Shown in pieces: positions 15,782 through 26,479 of a stretch of 64,000 nucleotides of DNA. A model generated the notes under the pieces. That model saw only the letters and a list, made by a program, of their open reading frames with translations. It had not been told where the DNA came from and did not search any database. Origin of the DNA: Aeromonas veronii (GTDB taxonomy: Bacteria > Pseudomonadota > Gammaproteobacteria > Enterobacterales > Aeromonadaceae); contig CP101033.1 in assembly GCA_041319085.1 (NCBI GenBank), positions 1,204,501 through 1,268,500 of the forward strand, read 5' to 3'. Positions within the stretch are counted from its first letter, which is position 1; every line of letters starts with the position of its first letter. Made by a program: the position numbers and the translations under genes.

Positions 15782-16873
15782 TTAGACGTTGAACAGGAAG
15801 TTCATGATATCGCCATCTTTGACAATGTAATCTTTCCCTTCGGCGCGCATCTTGCCCGCTTCCTTGGCGCCTTGCTCACCCTTGTAGTTGATAAAGTCTT
15901 CAAAGGCGATGGTTTGGGCGCGAATAAAGCCTTTTTCAAAGTCGGTGTGGATCTTGCCAGCCGCTTGCGGGGCGGTGGCACCGACCGGAATAGTCCAGGC
16001 GCGTACCTCTTTCACACCGGCGGTGAAGTAGGTCTGCAGGTTGAGCAGCTGGTAACCGGAGCGGATAACGCGGTTCAGGCCCGGCTCTTCGATGCCAAGG
16101 TCAGCCATGAACTCGGCGCGATCTTCGTCGTCCAGTTCGGCGATGTCCGCTTCGATGGCGCAGCAGACCACGACCACGACAGCGTTCTCGGCGGCGGCGA
16201 TTTCACGCACCTTGTCGAGGTAGGGGTTGTTCTCGAAGCCATCTTCCGCCACGTTGGCGATATACATGGTGGGTTTCAGGGTCAGGAAGTTGAGGTGGCT
16301 CACGGCGGCCAGCTCTTCTTTATCCAGCTTAAGACCACGGATCATCTGACCGTTTTCCAGCGCGACGCGGATCTTCTCCAGCACTTCCACTTCCAGCTTG
16401 GCATCCTTGTCGCCGCCTTTGGCGCGCTTGGACTGGCGGTGAATGGCGCGCTCGCAGGCGTCCAGATCCGACAGGGCCAGCTCGGTGTTGATCACTTCGA
16501 TATCGTCAGCAGGGGAGACCTTGCCGGCAACGTGAATGATGTTTTCGTCATCGAAGCAGCGCACCACGTGGCCGATCGCTTCGGTTTCACGGATGTTGGC
16601 CAGGAACTGGTTGCCCAGACCTTCACCCTTGGAGGCGCCGGCAACCAGGCCTGCGATGTCCACAAATTCCATGGTGGTCGGCACAACGCGCTGCGGATTG
16701 ATGATGGCAGCCAGCTGATCGAGGCGGGGATCCGGCATTGGGACCACACCGGTGTTCGGCTCGATGGTGCAGAACGGGAAGTTGGCGGCTTCGATACCGG
16801 CCTTGGTCAGCGCGTTGAACAGGGTGGATTTGCCTACATTGGGCAGGCCCACGATACCGCATTTAAAACCCAT
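15782..16873 (-). CDS. ychF: YchF, ribosome-binding P-loop ATPase (Obg family)
   Basis: The 363-residue protein has G1 GLPNVGKST at the N-terminus, the Obg-type domain, and a C-terminal TGS domain ending [20 protein letters not shown] and FLFNV. The NKxD motif is replaced, and family members (Ola1/YchF) prefer ATP to GTP. YchF binds the 70S ribosome and affects translation and oxidative-stress responses. It follows pth on the same strand, as in E. coli, and forms the boundary of the conserved core next to the mobile region. Confidence 0.97.
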   Translation of the reverse strand: MGFKCGIVGLPNVGKSTLFNALTKAGIEAANFPFCTIEPNTGVVPMPDPRLDQLAAIINPQRVVPTTMEFVDIAGLVAGASKGEGLGNQFLANIRETEAIGHVVRCFDDENIIHVAGKVSPADDIEVINTELALSDLDACERAIHRQSKRAKGGDKDAKLEVEVLEKIRVALENGQMIRGLKLDKEELAAVSHLNFLTLKPTMYIANVAEDGFENNPYLDKVREIAAAENAVVVVVCCAIEADIAELDDEDRAEFMADLGIEEPGLNRVIRSGYQLLNLQTYFTAGVKEVRAWTIPVGATAPQAAGKIHTDFEKGFIRAQTIAFEDFINYKGEQGAKEAGKMRAEGKDYIVKDGDIMNFLFNV

Positions 16874-16935
16874 GGATTATTACCTTACTTGATGGATGCT
16901 GTGAGGCTCGCCCGCAGGCGGCCCGTGTCATGCTT

Positions 16936-17526
16936 TTATTCAGCCTTGAAGCTGTGCAGCCGATTCATGGCCTTGGTCATATCTTGTTTGAACAGGATAT
17001 CGGTGGCGCGCAGAGACTCGTCCAGCGCGGCGTCGATCAGGTTCTGTTCACTGCTGGGGGCCTTGGTCAGGACGAAGCCGGCCACCTGCTCTTTGCTGCC
17101 GGGATGGCCGATCCCGAGACGCAGCCGGAAGAAGTTATTGTTGTTGCCCATCTTGGCGATGATGTCCTTGAGGCCGTTATGGCCACCATGACCACCACCT
17201 TGCTTGAACTTGGCGATGCCCGGCGGCAGATCAAGTTCGTCATGGGCCACCAGCATCGCTTCCGGCTCAATCTGATAAAAACGCGCCAGTGCGGCCACCG
17301 CCTTGCCAGAGAGGTTCATATAGGTGTTCGGGATGAGCAGCCGCACATCCTGCCCCTCGACCAGGATGCGGGCAGTATGGCCGAAGAACTTGGGTTCTTC
17401 ACGCAGGCTGACATTGTGCCAGCGAGCCAGTTGCTCCACATACCAGGCGCCTGCATTGTGGCGGGTCTTGGCATATTCCGGGCCGGGGTTGCCCAGTCCG
17501 ACGATCAGTTTGATTTCGCTTGTCAC
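16936..17526 (-). CDS. pth: Peptidyl-tRNA hydrolase
   Basis: The 196-residue enzyme releases peptides from tRNA that has dropped off the ribosome. It shows [20 protein letters not shown] with the catalytic histidine, [17 protein letters not shown] with the conserved aspartate, and [15 protein letters not shown] at 17524-17526 is the chosen start because it gives the family-standard N-terminus; the frame is open upstream without a better start. ychF follows 62 bp downstream, the usual pair. Confidence 0.96.
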   Translation of the reverse strand: MTSEIKLIVGLGNPGPEYAKTRHNAGAWYVEQLARWHNVSLREEPKFFGHTARILVEGQDVRLLIPNTYMNLSGKAVAALARFYQIEPEAMLVAHDELDLPPGIAKFKQGGGHGGHNGLKDIIAKMGNNNNFFRLRLGIGHPGSKEQVAGFVLTKAPSSEQNLIDAALDESLRATDILFKQDMTKAMNRLHSFKAE

Positions 17527-17678
17527 GCTTGATGTCTTCACTCGCAGCTGCCGTGGGCACACTACCCAGGGCAATAGGACGCAATATTCTAGCCGCCGAG
17601 TGGCGATCACTCAACCAATGCGCATGTTATGGCGGGATTTGCAGCATTATTGCGGCTAATGGGTGGCTAACTGTGGGC

Positions 17679-17706
17679 AAACGGGCCTCTTGCGTGAGGC
17701 CCGTTT
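17679..17706. terminator. Terminator after the 5'-nucleotidase gene
   Basis: AAACGGGCCTC / GAGGCCCGTTT, perfect 11-bp stem with a 6-base loop, 39 bp past the stop of the minus-strand nucleotidase gene. Confidence 0.85.
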
Positions 17707-17744
17707 CGGCTTACCGATGGAATGTGCCCGGTTGACTACAGTCG

Positions 17745-19733
17745 TTATTTGGCACGCAGCAGGGTGACGGTCTCTTCATCCAGTGCGGTCAGGGTGGGGC
17801 GGGCATCGCGCACATACTCCACGAAAGAAGCTGCATCGGTGCCACAATCCACACCGCTGGCCTTGCAATCGAGGGCCTGGTCCGGGGCATAGACGGCGCT
17901 CAGCAGCTCGCCGTTTTGTGCCACTTTCAGCACCGGGAAGGCGGTCAACTTGCCATTGACGCTGGCGATGTCGACCCGCTCGCTCTTCTGGCTCTGGGCA
18001 TTGGCCAGAGCCTGCCAGCCATCGTTGCCGTTGGCGCTGTAGGCGTTCATCACCACCCGATAGCGCTGGTTATCCACCAGATCCTGCCACTCGCCGCTTG
18101 CGGTCTTGCGCTGCAACTGGGTCAGGGTGCCCGCCTTACCTGCATCGGTCTCCTGGAAGGTGTAACGCAGGTGGCCACCGTAGGGGAACTTGCCGGCATG
18201 GGCGCTGGCGGGCAGGGTGGCGGTGATGGTCTCGGTCAACAGGGCACGCACCTCGGCGCCGGTCAGGGTCAGCACCGAGAGCTGGTTCTTGAACGGCAGC
18301 AGGGTGAGGGCACTATCCCCCTCGCGCCACTCGCCAGCGGGCAGGTCGGCGCGCACGCCACCCACCGCCACCAGAGAAAAATCGACCGGGCCACCGGTCA
18401 GGGCTTGCACTGCTGGGGTATTGGCCCAGTAGAACTCCCCTTCGGCAACCAGCGGCACCACATCTGAGCCGTGGCTGTCACTGCCGTTGTCGCCGGGACG
18501 ACGGGCATTTTGCAACTGGGCGGGAATGGTGCCGATCACCGGGCCGTAGGCTTGCTCCAGCGCCGGTTTGTAGTGGCTGTCGATGATACCGCGCAGGCGC
18601 GGATCTTCATCCACGGTCACCAGATTGGGCTGATTGTCGACAAACTGGCTCGCCTCTTTGCTGCGGGCATCGTCGAGCGCCTGCTTGCGCGCCGCATCGG
18701 CGAAGAAGTCGCGGCTGGCCAGCAGGCTGTTGTGCCCCTGGCAGCTGGTCACCTGACCCTGGCTGTCAAAGGTCACCTGGGCCAGACCAATGGCCTGGGC
18801 ATAGGAGCCCGCCTGCACCACGCAGGTTTTGCCGATGCCATCCGGATTGGTCACCAGCTTGGCGTAATCGCCGGTCTTGCCCCAGCCGATATTGCGAAAA
18901 TCGCCGAGCAGACTGTGGGAGTGGCCGCCGACGATGGCATCGAGGCCGTTCACCTTGGCCGCCAGCGCCAGATCCCGCTCGTTGCCGATGTGGGTGAGCG
19001 CCACGATCTGATGGATCCCCTTGGCTTGCAGCATATCCACCGTGGCCTGAGCTGAGGCGACCTCCTTGCCAAAGCGCAGCTTGCCGACGTTGGGGGCGAT
19101 ATTGCCCATGTCTTCCAGCACCAGACCGATGACGGCAACCAGTTGCTTGCCTTGCGGCAGGTTGTTGATGTCGGTGACCGGGCTCTTCTGGTTGCCGTCA
19201 AAGGCGTAGACCACGAAAGGCTTGAGGTTATCTGCCTTGCTGAGGGCCGGATCGGCCTTGGTGTCGAGGTTGGCGGCCAGCACCGGGAAGTTGACCCCCT
19301 CGATGAAGCGGGCCAGCTTCTGGTTATCCAGATCGAACTCGTGGTTGCCCAGCGCCATGGCATCGAGGCCAAATTGGCTCAGCAACTCGGCGTTGGCCAT
19401 CCCCTCGTTGAGCTTGAAGTAGCCGCTGCCCTGCCAGGCATCGCCGCCGTGCAGCAGCAGCAAGGGCTGGTTCTTGGCCAGCGCATCGGCTTGATAGGCT
19501 TTCGCCATGGTCAGCAGACGCGGATAACCGCCAAAGCGGGTATAGAGGGTGTCCGTCTCCCCCTGCTGGGCAAAGATCTGCCCTTTGATCTCGGCATTGA
19601 CCGGATCAAACTGGGAGTGGGTGTCGTTCATGTGAGCCAGAGTCAGCACGAAGGGGTGGTTCTCTTTGACGGGCTGACAGGCGAACAGGGCGGAGGTGAG
19701 GGTCGCGAGCAGGAGGGGACGCAAGCAATTCAT
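17745..19733 (-). CDS. UshA-like 5'-nucleotidase/2',3'-cyclic phosphodiesterase lipoprotein
   Basis: The 662-residue precursor starts with a lipoprotein signal, ending in the lipobox LFAC (cysteine about residue 19). A calcineurin-like metallophosphatase domain follows: LAHMNDTHSQ, LLHGGDAWQGS, ALGNHEFD, LTHIGNERD, VGGHSHSLL. A 5'-nucleotidase C-terminal domain then has NGNDGW and related motifs. It would hydrolyse nucleotides in the periplasm, anchored to a membrane, so that the cell can salvage nucleosides and phosphate. It stands alone, with a terminator after it, next to prs. The exact substrate range is not readable from sequence. Confidence 0.9.
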   Translation of the reverse strand: MNCLRPLLLATLTSALFACQPVKENHPFVLTLAHMNDTHSQFDPVNAEIKGQIFAQQGETDTLYTRFGGYPRLLTMAKAYQADALAKNQPLLLLHGGDAWQGSGYFKLNEGMANAELLSQFGLDAMALGNHEFDLDNQKLARFIEGVNFPVLAANLDTKADPALSKADNLKPFVVYAFDGNQKSPVTDINNLPQGKQLVAVIGLVLEDMGNIAPNVGKLRFGKEVASAQATVDMLQAKGIHQIVALTHIGNERDLALAAKVNGLDAIVGGHSHSLLGDFRNIGWGKTGDYAKLVTNPDGIGKTCVVQAGSYAQAIGLAQVTFDSQGQVTSCQGHNSLLASRDFFADAARKQALDDARSKEASQFVDNQPNLVTVDEDPRLRGIIDSHYKPALEQAYGPVIGTIPAQLQNARRPGDNGSDSHGSDVVPLVAEGEFYWANTPAVQALTGGPVDFSLVAVGGVRADLPAGEWREGDSALTLLPFKNQLSVLTLTGAEVRALLTETITATLPASAHAGKFPYGGHLRYTFQETDAGKAGTLTQLQRKTASGEWQDLVDNQRYRVVMNAYSANGNDGWQALANAQSQKSERVDIASVNGKLTAFPVLKVAQNGELLSAVYAPDQALDCKASGVDCGTDAASFVEYVRDARPTLTALDEETVTLLRAK

Positions 19734-19806
19734 GGGTAAATCCTTAAGCCTGCCGGGGCAGGGTCGTACCAGATAGCAGAAGTTGGAAAGAGAAGGTCCA
19801 GAAAGA

Positions 19807-19832
19807 CGAAAACCGCCTGATGGCGGTTTTCG
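19807..19832. terminator. prs terminator
   Basis: CGAAAACCGCC / GGCGGTTTTCG, 11-bp stem with a 4-base loop, 16 bases past the prs stop on the minus strand. Confidence 0.88.
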
Positions 19833-19847
19833 TTATTGCTGAATCTA

Positions 19848-20795
19848 TCAATGCTCAAACATGGCAGAGATGGACTCTTCGTTGCTGATGCGACGAATGG
19901 CTTCGGCCAGCACAGTTGACAGCGTCAGCTGCTTGACCTTGCCTACCGCTTTCATCTCCGCAGTGAGCGGGATGGAGTCGGTGATGATCAGCTCGTCGAT
20001 CACGGAGTTCTTGATGTTCTCGACGGCAGAACCGGAGAAGACCGGGTGAGTGGCGTAAGCGAATACACGCTTGGCACCGCGCTCTTTCAGGGCCTCTGCG
20101 GCTTTGCACAGGGTGCCGCCGGTGTCGATCATGTCATCAACGATGATGCAGTCGCGGCCGGCAACGTCACCGATCAGGTGCATGACCTGGGAGACGTTCG
20201 GGCGGGGACGGCGCTTGTCGATGATGGCGATGTCGGTGTCATCCAGCAGCTTGGCGATAGCGCGGGCACGCACTACGCCACCGATGTCCGGGGAGACGAC
20301 GACAGGAGACTCGAGGTTCTTGGCCTTCATGTCTTCCAGCAGCACCGGGCTACCGAACACGTTGTCTACCGGAACGTCGAAGAAACCCTGGATTTGCTCG
20401 GCATGCAGGTCAACGGTCAGCACGCGATCCACACCGACGCTGGAGAGGAAGTCAGCGACAACCTTGGCGGTGATAGGTACACGGGCGGAGCGGACGCGGC
20501 GGTCCTGACGGGCATAACCAAAGTAGGGAATAACGGCAGTGATACGGCCAGCTGAAGCACGACGCAGTGCATCTACCATGACGATCAATTCCATCAAATT
20601 GTCGTTGGTCGGGGCACAGGTGGATTGAATGATGAAGATATCGCCACCACGTACATTCTCATTGATCTGTACGCTGATCTCGCCGTCGCTAAAGCGACCT
20701 ACGGCAGCATTGCCGAGTTTGATAAACAGGCGATCTGCGATCTTCTGGGCTAGTTCCGGCGTTGCGTTACCAGCAAACAGCTTCATGTCAGGCAC
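19848..20795 (-). CDS. prs: Ribose-phosphate pyrophosphokinase (PRPP synthase)
   Basis: The 315-residue enzyme (standard length) makes phosphoribosyl pyrophosphate from ribose 5-phosphate and ATP for purine, pyrimidine, His, Trp and NAD synthesis. It has [17 protein letters not shown] at the start (GTG initiator, as in E. coli), [26 protein letters not shown] with the flexible-loop basic residues, the [12 protein letters not shown] histidine, and the PRPP loop [13 protein letters not shown] PurR-like sequence lies 65-80 bp upstream. Confidence 0.98.
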   Translation of the reverse strand: MPDMKLFAGNATPELAQKIADRLFIKLGNAAVGRFSDGEISVQINENVRGGDIFIIQSTCAPTNDNLMELIVMVDALRRASAGRITAVIPYFGYARQDRRVRSARVPITAKVVADFLSSVGVDRVLTVDLHAEQIQGFFDVPVDNVFGSPVLLEDMKAKNLESPVVVSPDIGGVVRARAIAKLLDDTDIAIIDKRRPRPNVSQVMHLIGDVAGRDCIIVDDMIDTGGTLCKAAEALKERGAKRVFAYATHPVFSGSAVENIKNSVIDELIITDSIPLTAEMKAVGKVKQLTLSTVLAEAIRRISNEESISAMFEH

Positions 20796-20859
20796 GGTTT
20801 GAAACCTCGGGGTTGCATCCAGTATGTGGGGGAGTCTGAAATCAGACCCTATCGTTTTG

Positions 20860-20875
20860 GGGCAAACGATTTATC
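20860..20875 (-). promoter_or_regulatory. Possible PurR operator upstream of prs
   Basis: GGGCAAACGATTTATC contains the full PurR core GCAANCGNTT but mismatches the consensus at the outer positions. E. coli prs is known to be under PurR. The rest of 20796-21086 shows no gene; a bulged inverted repeat lies near 21029-21054. Confidence 0.4.
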
Positions 20876-21086
20876 AAGATAACGTACAAGGCGTCTGCTG
20901 CCCAATGAATGATTGTGATGATACCGGTAACCCGAATCCGTGGCCGAGAGCAAAACCGGCCACGAATATCATCACAAGCTTTTGACTGGACTGAATTGGC
21001 TGCGTCCCAAGGGTTTACTCTGGGCGCGATGACCAGATCAAAGATCTGTCATCGTTTATCACAGCTAATTACCGATGCTCGAAAAT

Positions 21087-21161
21087 TGGCTGGGGTACTA
21101 GGATTCGAACCTAGGAATGGCGAGATCAAAACCCGCTGCCTTACCGCTTGGCGATACCCCA
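21087..21161 (-). tRNA. tRNA-Gln (anticodon TTG)
   Basis: 75 nt with encoded CCA (RC of 21087-21089). On the minus strand it begins TGGGGTATCGCCAAGC, has anticodon TTG in GGGTTTTGATCTC, and T-arm GGTTCGAATCC. It sits between ispE and prs, an arrangement also seen in Vibrio. Confidence 0.97.
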
Positions 21162-21162
21162 A

Positions 21163-22011
21163 TCATTTGAACTGTTGCAATGTGGAGAAGAGAGGTGATA
21201 TGTTCTCGCCCTTGGCGACAAACCCATCAAGTCCCTTCGGCACGCAGGCCAACACTTCCCGAGCAGTCACTTCGTCTTCAAATTGAGCAAAGACGCAGGC
21301 TCCTGTGCCCGTCATTCTTGACGGCGCGTATTCTAGCAACCAGCCGAGCGCATTGGCAACCTCGGGGTGGCGCTTTTTCACCAGTGATTCGCAATCGTTT
21401 TTCCACTCGCCTTCCAGCAGGTTGTCCAGCGCCATTTTTGGCGTGGCTCTCGGCAGGTCCGGATCCTGGAACACCGCCGCGGTCGCCACATGGCAATCGG
21501 GTTTGAGCACCAGATACCAGGCATCGGGCAGTTCGACCGGTTGCAATCGCTCACCGACCCCTTCGGCAAAGGCGGCCTTGCCACGGACAAACACCGGCAC
21601 ATCGGCCCCCAGCTGGACGCCAAGTTGTGCCAGTTCATCTTCGCTCAAACCCGCCTGCCAGAGGTGGTTAAGCGCCACCAGCGTGGTTGCGGCATCGGAC
21701 GATCCGCCGCCAATACCGCCCCCCATGGGCAACACTTTTTCCAGCCGGATATGGGCCCCCTGCGGGCTCGACAGGGTTGCCTGCAGCAGGCGGGCGGCAC
21801 GGATGATGAGGTTCTGATCATCCGGTACCCCGGGAATGGCCGGGCTTAGGGTGAGTGTGTCGCTATCAGGAATCACCTCGAACTCGAGCCAGTCGCTGTG
21901 GTTGAGGAAGATAAACAGGGTCTGCAGCTCGTGATAGCCATCGGGACGACGGCCATTGACGTGTAAAAACAGGTTGAGTTTGGCCGGTGCCGGCCAGCGT
22001 GTGGAAGCCAT
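21163..22011 (-). CDS. ispE: 4-diphosphocytidyl-2-C-methyl-D-erythritol kinase
   Basis: The 282-residue GHMP kinase phosphorylates CDP-ME in the non-mevalonate isoprenoid pathway. It has [23 protein letters not shown] at the N-terminus, the ATP loop [16 protein letters not shown], and [10 protein letters not shown] near the end. Start at 22011: its ATG overlaps the lolB stop by one base (TAATG), so it is translated right after lolB. tRNA-Gln follows immediately, one base past the stop. Confidence 0.97.
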   Translation of the reverse strand: MASTRWPAPAKLNLFLHVNGRRPDGYHELQTLFIFLNHSDWLEFEVIPDSDTLTLSPAIPGVPDDQNLIIRAARLLQATLSSPQGAHIRLEKVLPMGGGIGGGSSDAATTLVALNHLWQAGLSEDELAQLGVQLGADVPVFVRGKAAFAEGVGERLQPVELPDAWYLVLKPDCHVATAAVFQDPDLPRATPKMALDNLLEGEWKNDCESLVKKRHPEVANALGWLLEYAPSRMTGTGACVFAQFEDEVTAREVLACVPKGLDGFVAKGENISPLFSTLQQFK

Positions 22012-22619
22012 TAACGTGCAAGAGTCCATTGGTTAATCTGAAGCTTGAGGCGGCTGTTCTGGCCGGTCATGGTCAGCTGGTGCGGCAGGCGGTAGCCATC
22101 CTGATCCCGATAATCGCCATAGACGATCTGCCACTGGCCGTCACGCACGCTGGCCAGACTGTTGTCGGGGTTGAGTTCAAACTCCGCCTGACCCGGCAGC
22201 CCCTTGATCCACTCCGGCAATCCGGCGACCGGAATATTCCAGCCGGTGAGCTGATAGATCAGCGCTTCGGCATCCTGGCTCTGGTGGCGATTGCCGTCGC
22301 TGTCGAGCAGGGTGATCTCCCCCTTGCTGCGTGAGAGCTCCAGAATGCTGGTGCCAATCAGGCTGGTGAGGTTGAGGCGATAATCCTCGCCATCCTGCTG
22401 CCAGTTGAGGCGAGCACTGCCCTTTTGCTGGGGGGTGATGATGGCCATCTTGCCGGAGAGCTCCCAATGTGTGAGCTGTTCGAGGCGGGCCCGCTCCTGG
22501 TTCCAGTTCACCTGGTCACGCTGGGGCTGGGTGGTGGCACAACCGGCCAGCAACAGCAGGCAGGTGAGGGTAAAAATACGTAGCAGCAAGAGACGGCTCC
22601 TGAGAGAGGAATTTGCCAC
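22011..22619 (-). CDS. lolB: Outer-membrane lipoprotein receptor LolB
   Basis: The 202-residue precursor has a lipoprotein signal ending LLLLAGC, and a LolB domain with [26 protein letters not shown], and [15 protein letters not shown]. LolB takes lipoproteins from LolA and inserts them into the outer membrane. It reads divergently from hemA with about 96 bp between, and is followed directly by ispE, the order known in E. coli and Vibrio. Confidence 0.95.
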   Translation of the reverse strand: MANSSLRSRLLLLRIFTLTCLLLLAGCATTQPQRDQVNWNQERARLEQLTHWELSGKMAIITPQQKGSARLNWQQDGEDYRLNLTSLIGTSILELSRSKGEITLLDSDGNRHQSQDAEALIYQLTGWNIPVAGLPEWIKGLPGQAEFELNPDNSLASVRDGQWQIVYGDYRDQDGYRLPHQLTMTGQNSRLKLQINQWTLAR

Positions 22620-22715
22620 AGTATACGGGGCGGCCGTATTGCTTTTAAAGACTTACCCTTTCTCGTACAATTGGCAGCCTTTGCACCCAGCGTAAGAAAT
22701 GATCGTCGCCCACTC

Positions 22716-23975
22716 ATGAGTTTGCTTGCCCTCGGAATCAACCACAACACCGCCAGTGTCGCCTTGCGGGAACGGGTCGCCTTTGGCCCGGACTGCATCG
22801 ATCGCGCCTTGCGTGAGCTGGTGAGCCAACCCGGTGTCAGTGAGGCGGTGATCGTCTCTACCTGCAACCGCACCGAGCTTTACTGCAATCTGGATGGTGA
22901 GCAGCAGGGTGAAGTGTTGCGTTGGCTGCAGCAATTCCACGGGCTGGACGCGGCCGAATTGGTCAATGCTATCTATCAGCACCATGACGAAGAGGCGGTG
23001 CGCCACCTGATGCGGGTGGCATGCGGCCTTGACTCGCTGGTGCTGGGAGAGCCGCAGATCCTGGGGCAGATCAAGCAATCCTACGGCCACGCCCAGCAGT
23101 CTGAATCCCTCAAGGGGACGCTGGAGCGGCTGTTCCAGAAATCCTTCTCGGTGGCCAAACGGGTGCGCACCGATACCGAGATTGGCGCCAGTGCGGTGTC
23201 GGTGGCGTTTGCCGCCGTCAGCCTGGGTCGGCGGATCTTCTCCGATCTCTCCCAGACCAAGGTACTGCTGGTCGGGGCGGGGGAGACCATCGAACTGGTG
23301 GCCCGCCACCTGCGCGAGCAGAACGTCACCAAGATGATGGTGGCGAACCGCACCTTGCAGCGCGCTCAGACCCTGGCGGCCGAATTCGGCGCCCAGGTGA
23401 TGACGCTGGAAGAGATCCCCGACTATCTGCACGAGGCGGATATCGTCATCAGTTCGACGGCGAGCCCGCTGCCCATCATCGGCAAGGGGATGGTGGAGCG
23501 CGCCCTCAAGGCCCGCCGCTTCAAGCCGATGTTTCTGGTGGATATTGCCGTACCGCGCGACATCGAAGCCGAAGTCGATGAGCTCTCCGATGCTTATCTC
23601 TACACGGTGGATGATCTGCAGGGGATCATCGAGCAGAATCTGGAGACCCGCAAACGGGCCGCGGCACAAGCCGAGGTAATCGTGCAGGAGGAGCGCGACG
23701 AGTTCATGGGCTGGTATCGCGGCCAGAGCTCGGTCGATCTCATTCGCGACTATCGCCATCAATCCCAACAGGTGGCTGACGAAGAGTTGCAACGGGCCCT
23801 GCTGGCACTGGCCCAGGGCGAGAGTGCCGAACAGGCGCTCAAGGCGATGGCCCATCGCCTCACCAACAAATTGATCCACGCGCCGACCCAGGCGTTGCGC
23901 CAGGCTGCCTCCCGGGGGGATCAGAGCGAGCTCTCCCGCTTGCGGCAGGCGCTGGGGTTGTCACAAGAGCCATAA
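22716..23975 (+). CDS. hemA: Glutamyl-tRNA reductase
   Basis: The 419-residue enzyme makes glutamate-1-semialdehyde from Glu-tRNA, the first committed step of haem synthesis. It begins [20 protein letters not shown], has the catalytic cysteine in [24 protein letters not shown], and the NADPH fold [13 protein letters not shown]. The ATG at 22716 is chosen because it gives the standard N-terminus; the ribosome binding site is weak. It leads the run hemA-prfA-prmC-sirB2-sirB1-kdsA. Confidence 0.97.
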   Translation: MSLLALGINHNTASVALRERVAFGPDCIDRALRELVSQPGVSEAVIVSTCNRTELYCNLDGEQQGEVLRWLQQFHGLDAAELVNAIYQHHDEEAVRHLMRVACGLDSLVLGEPQILGQIKQSYGHAQQSESLKGTLERLFQKSFSVAKRVRTDTEIGASAVSVAFAAVSLGRRIFSDLSQTKVLLVGAGETIELVARHLREQNVTKMMVANRTLQRAQTLAAEFGAQVMTLEEIPDYLHEADIVISSTASPLPIIGKGMVERALKARRFKPMFLVDIAVPRDIEAEVDELSDAYLYTVDDLQGIIEQNLETRKRAAAQAEVIVQEERDEFMGWYRGQSSVDLIRDYRHQSQQVADEELQRALLALAQGESAEQALKAMAHRLTNKLIHAPTQALRQAASRGDQSELSRLRQALGLSQEP

Positions 23976-24026
23976 TTTTCGGGCAACCTGCCGGTTGTCC
24001 CGTCCTCCATTGAGAATGCAAGAGTT

Positions 24027-25115
24027 ATGAATCCGTCACTGATCAGAAAGCTGGAAGGCCTCATCGAGCGCCACGAAGAAGTACAGGCCATGCTCGGCGA
24101 GCCGGACGTGGTCTCGGATCAGGATCGCTACCGCGCCCTGACCCGTGAATATGCCCAGCTGGAAGATATCGTTCACGCTTTCCAGCGTTATCGTCAGGCG
24201 CAGGATGATCTGGAGACCACCCAGATGATGCTGGATGAGGACGATGCCGACCTGCGCGAGATGGCGCAGGAGGAGCTACCGCTCGCCAAGGCCAATCTGG
24301 AGGCGCTGGAGCAGGAGCTGCAGGTGATGCTGCTGCCCAAGGATCCCAAGGATGACAACAACTGCTATCTGGAGATCCGCGCCGGTGCCGGTGGCGACGA
24401 AGCGGCCATCTTTGCCGGTGACCTGTTCCGCATGTATTCAAGGTTTGCCGAGCGTCAGGGCTGGCGCGTCTCCATCGTCAGCTGCAACGACGGTGAATAC
24501 GGTGGCTACAAGGAGGTGATCGCCAAGATCGACGGCGAGCGCGTCTATGGCCGTCTCAAGTTTGAATCCGGTGGCCACCGGGTACAGCGGGTGCCGGAGA
24601 CCGAATCTCAGGGTCGGGTGCACACCTCCGCCTGTACCGTCGCCGTGCTGCCGGAAGTGCCGGAAGCCGAGCAGATCGAGATCAACCCTTCCGACTTGAA
24701 GATCGACACCTTCCGTGCCTCCGGTGCCGGTGGTCAGCACGTCAACAAGACCGACTCGGCCATTCGCATCACCCACCTGCCGACCGGGCTGGTGGTGGAG
24801 TGTCAGGACGAGCGCTCCCAGCACAAGAACCGCGCCAAGGCGATGTCGGTGCTCTCCGCCCGCCTGCAAGCGGCCGAGGATGAGCGCCACCGCGCCGCCG
24901 AGCAGAGCACCCGCCGCAATCTGGTGGGCTCCGGCGATCGCTCCGAGCGTATCCGCACCTACAACTACCCGCAGGGCCGTCTCTCCGAGCACCGCATCAA
25001 CCTGACCCTGTACCGTCTCTCCGAGATCCTGGAAGGGGATCTGGACTGCATCATCATGCCGCTGGTGCAGGAGTATCAGGCCGATCAGCTCGCCTCGTTG
25101 GCCGAGAGCAACTGA
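24027..25115 (+). CDS. prfA: Peptide chain release factor 1
   Basis: The 362-residue protein reads UAG and UAA and triggers peptide release. The GGQ motif lies at 235-237 in [15 protein letters not shown]. The PxT-type anticodon loop region is within [17 protein letters not shown]. It is 51 bp after hemA and 61 bp before prmC, whose product methylates the GGQ glutamine. Confidence 0.98.
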   Translation: MNPSLIRKLEGLIERHEEVQAMLGEPDVVSDQDRYRALTREYAQLEDIVHAFQRYRQAQDDLETTQMMLDEDDADLREMAQEELPLAKANLEALEQELQVMLLPKDPKDDNNCYLEIRAGAGGDEAAIFAGDLFRMYSRFAERQGWRVSIVSCNDGEYGGYKEVIAKIDGERVYGRLKFESGGHRVQRVPETESQGRVHTSACTVAVLPEVPEAEQIEINPSDLKIDTFRASGAGGQHVNKTDSAIRITHLPTGLVVECQDERSQHKNRAKAMSVLSARLQAAEDERHRAAEQSTRRNLVGSGDRSERIRTYNYPQGRLSEHRINLTLYRLSEILEGDLDCIIMPLVQEYQADQLASLAESN

Positions 25116-25176
25116 TGCGGATGGTGAACCGGCAAGCTCGCATTAACTACTGTGCCCATAAGGCGGTGTGTCACTG

Positions 25177-26028
25177 ATGCAGATCCAGCAGGCCCGCGCC
25201 CATATCATGACCGTATTGGCTGGCGGGGAATCCCCCCGCGCCGACGCCGATGTGCTGCTCTGCCATCTGCTCGATTGCCGTCGCAGCTATCTGATGACCT
25301 GGCCCGAGCGCGAACTGGATGCCGCCCAGCTGGCGACCCTGCAGGGGTGGCTGGCACGCCGACTGGCGGGCGAACCCATTGCCCATCTGGTGGGCGAGCG
25401 GGAGTTCTGGTCGCTGCCCCTCAAAGTGAGTCCGGCGACCCTGATCCCGCGTCCCGATACCGAGGTGCTGGTCGAGCAGGCGCTGACTAAAATCCCGCAG
25501 GGGCCTTGCGCCGTGCTGGATCTGGGCACCGGCACCGGCGCCATAGCGCTGGCGCTCAAATCCGAGCGGCCTGAGGTCGATGTATGGGCGGTGGAGCGGA
25601 TGGCGGATGCCGCGGCGCTGGCCCGTGAAAACAGCGTCGCGCTGGGATTGCCCATCGAGGTGCGCGACGGCAGCTGGTTCGAGCCGCTGAGCGAGCCGGA
25701 TCGCGACAAGACGCCCCGTTTTGCGGTGATTGTCTCCAATCCCCCCTATATTGATGGCGCCGATCCCCATCTCGAGCAGGGGGATGTGCGCTTTGAGCCT
25801 CGCTCGGCGCTGGTTGCCGATGACGCCGGGCTGGCCGATATCCGCCACATCGTGGCCCATGCCCCCACTTATCTGCTGACCGATGGCTGGTTGTTGCTGG
25901 AGCATGGCTGGGATCAGGGGGCGTCGGTGCGTCAGTTGCTGCGCGATGGCGGCTACCGTGAGGTAGACACGGTACGCGATTACGGGGATAACGACAGGGT
26001 GACGCTGGGCCTCTGCCCGCTACGTTGA
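25177..26028 (+). CDS. prmC: Release factor glutamine methyltransferase
   Basis: The 283-residue AdoMet enzyme methylates the GGQ glutamine of RF1 and RF2. It shows FWSLPLKVSPATLIPRPDTE, the AdoMet loop LDLGTGTGAIALAL, and the catalytic SNPPYI. ATG at 25177 is chosen because AAGGCGGT lies at a good distance; a GTG at 25168 would add three residues. It sits directly after its substrate's gene prfA. Confidence 0.95.
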   Translation: MQIQQARAHIMTVLAGGESPRADADVLLCHLLDCRRSYLMTWPERELDAAQLATLQGWLARRLAGEPIAHLVGEREFWSLPLKVSPATLIPRPDTEVLVEQALTKIPQGPCAVLDLGTGTGAIALALKSERPEVDVWAVERMADAAALARENSVALGLPIEVRDGSWFEPLSEPDRDKTPRFAVIVSNPPYIDGADPHLEQGDVRFEPRSALVADDAGLADIRHIVAHAPTYLLTDGWLLLEHGWDQGASVRQLLRDGGYREVDTVRDYGDNDRVTLGLCPLR

Positions 26029-26092
26029 TGGCCCCCCTCACTGTTACTGTTACACGGTGGGTTGCCTGTGCGCCCCCATGCAAGGATTGAAT

Positions 26093-26476
26093 ATGGTTTT
26101 TGTGCTCAAACACCTGCACCTCACCCTGATTGCCGGGGCTGTGTTGATGTTTATGCTTCGCTTCTACTGGGTACAGACCGCCACTGGCCGTGCCTACAGC
26201 GCGCCGGTGATCAAGGTCAGCGGCTGGCTCAACGGACTGGTGGTGCTCTCCGGCGTATTGCTCTGCATGGTGCTGGATCTCAACCCGATCAATAACGGAA
26301 CGCCCTGGCTCAGCGAGAAGCTGATGGCCATTCTGGTGCTGGTATTTCTGGCGGCGATGGCGCTGCGGCTGGCCAAAAGCAATCTGGTGCGCTGGTGCTC
26401 CTTTTTGGGGGCGCTCGGCTGGATCTACTTTATTGCCAAGTTGGCAGTGCTCAAACAGACGAGTGTGTTCGGCTAA
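26093..26476 (+). CDS. sirB2: SirB2 family membrane protein
   Basis: The 127-residue protein has four hydrophobic segments, starting VFVLKHLHLTLIAGAVLMFM, and ends in a short polar tail. The start is fixed by AAGGATTGAAT. SirB2 (YchQ) proteins are conserved in this operon but have no firm function; early work in Salmonella linked sirB to invasion gene expression. The stop is four bases before sirB1. Confidence 0.88.
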   Translation: MVFVLKHLHLTLIAGAVLMFMLRFYWVQTATGRAYSAPVIKVSGWLNGLVVLSGVLLCMVLDLNPINNGTPWLSEKLMAILVLVFLAAMALRLAKSNLVRWCSFLGALGWIYFIAKLAVLKQTSVFG

Positions 26477-26479
26477 GGC

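Noticed and set aside
15758..17191. Plus-strand frame of 477 codons opposite ychF
   Set aside because: It is the mirror of a well-conserved gene in GC-rich DNA, has no family likeness and crosses the ychF/pth junction.
21087..21161. tRNA-Gln as the attachment site of the accessory region
   Set aside because: Five kilobases of conserved core genes separate it from the accessory genes, and its surroundings match the usual Vibrio/Aeromonas order.
22653..23879. Minus-strand frame of 408 codons opposite hemA
   Set aside because: Antisense shadow of hemA with His/Gln-rich composition typical of such frames.
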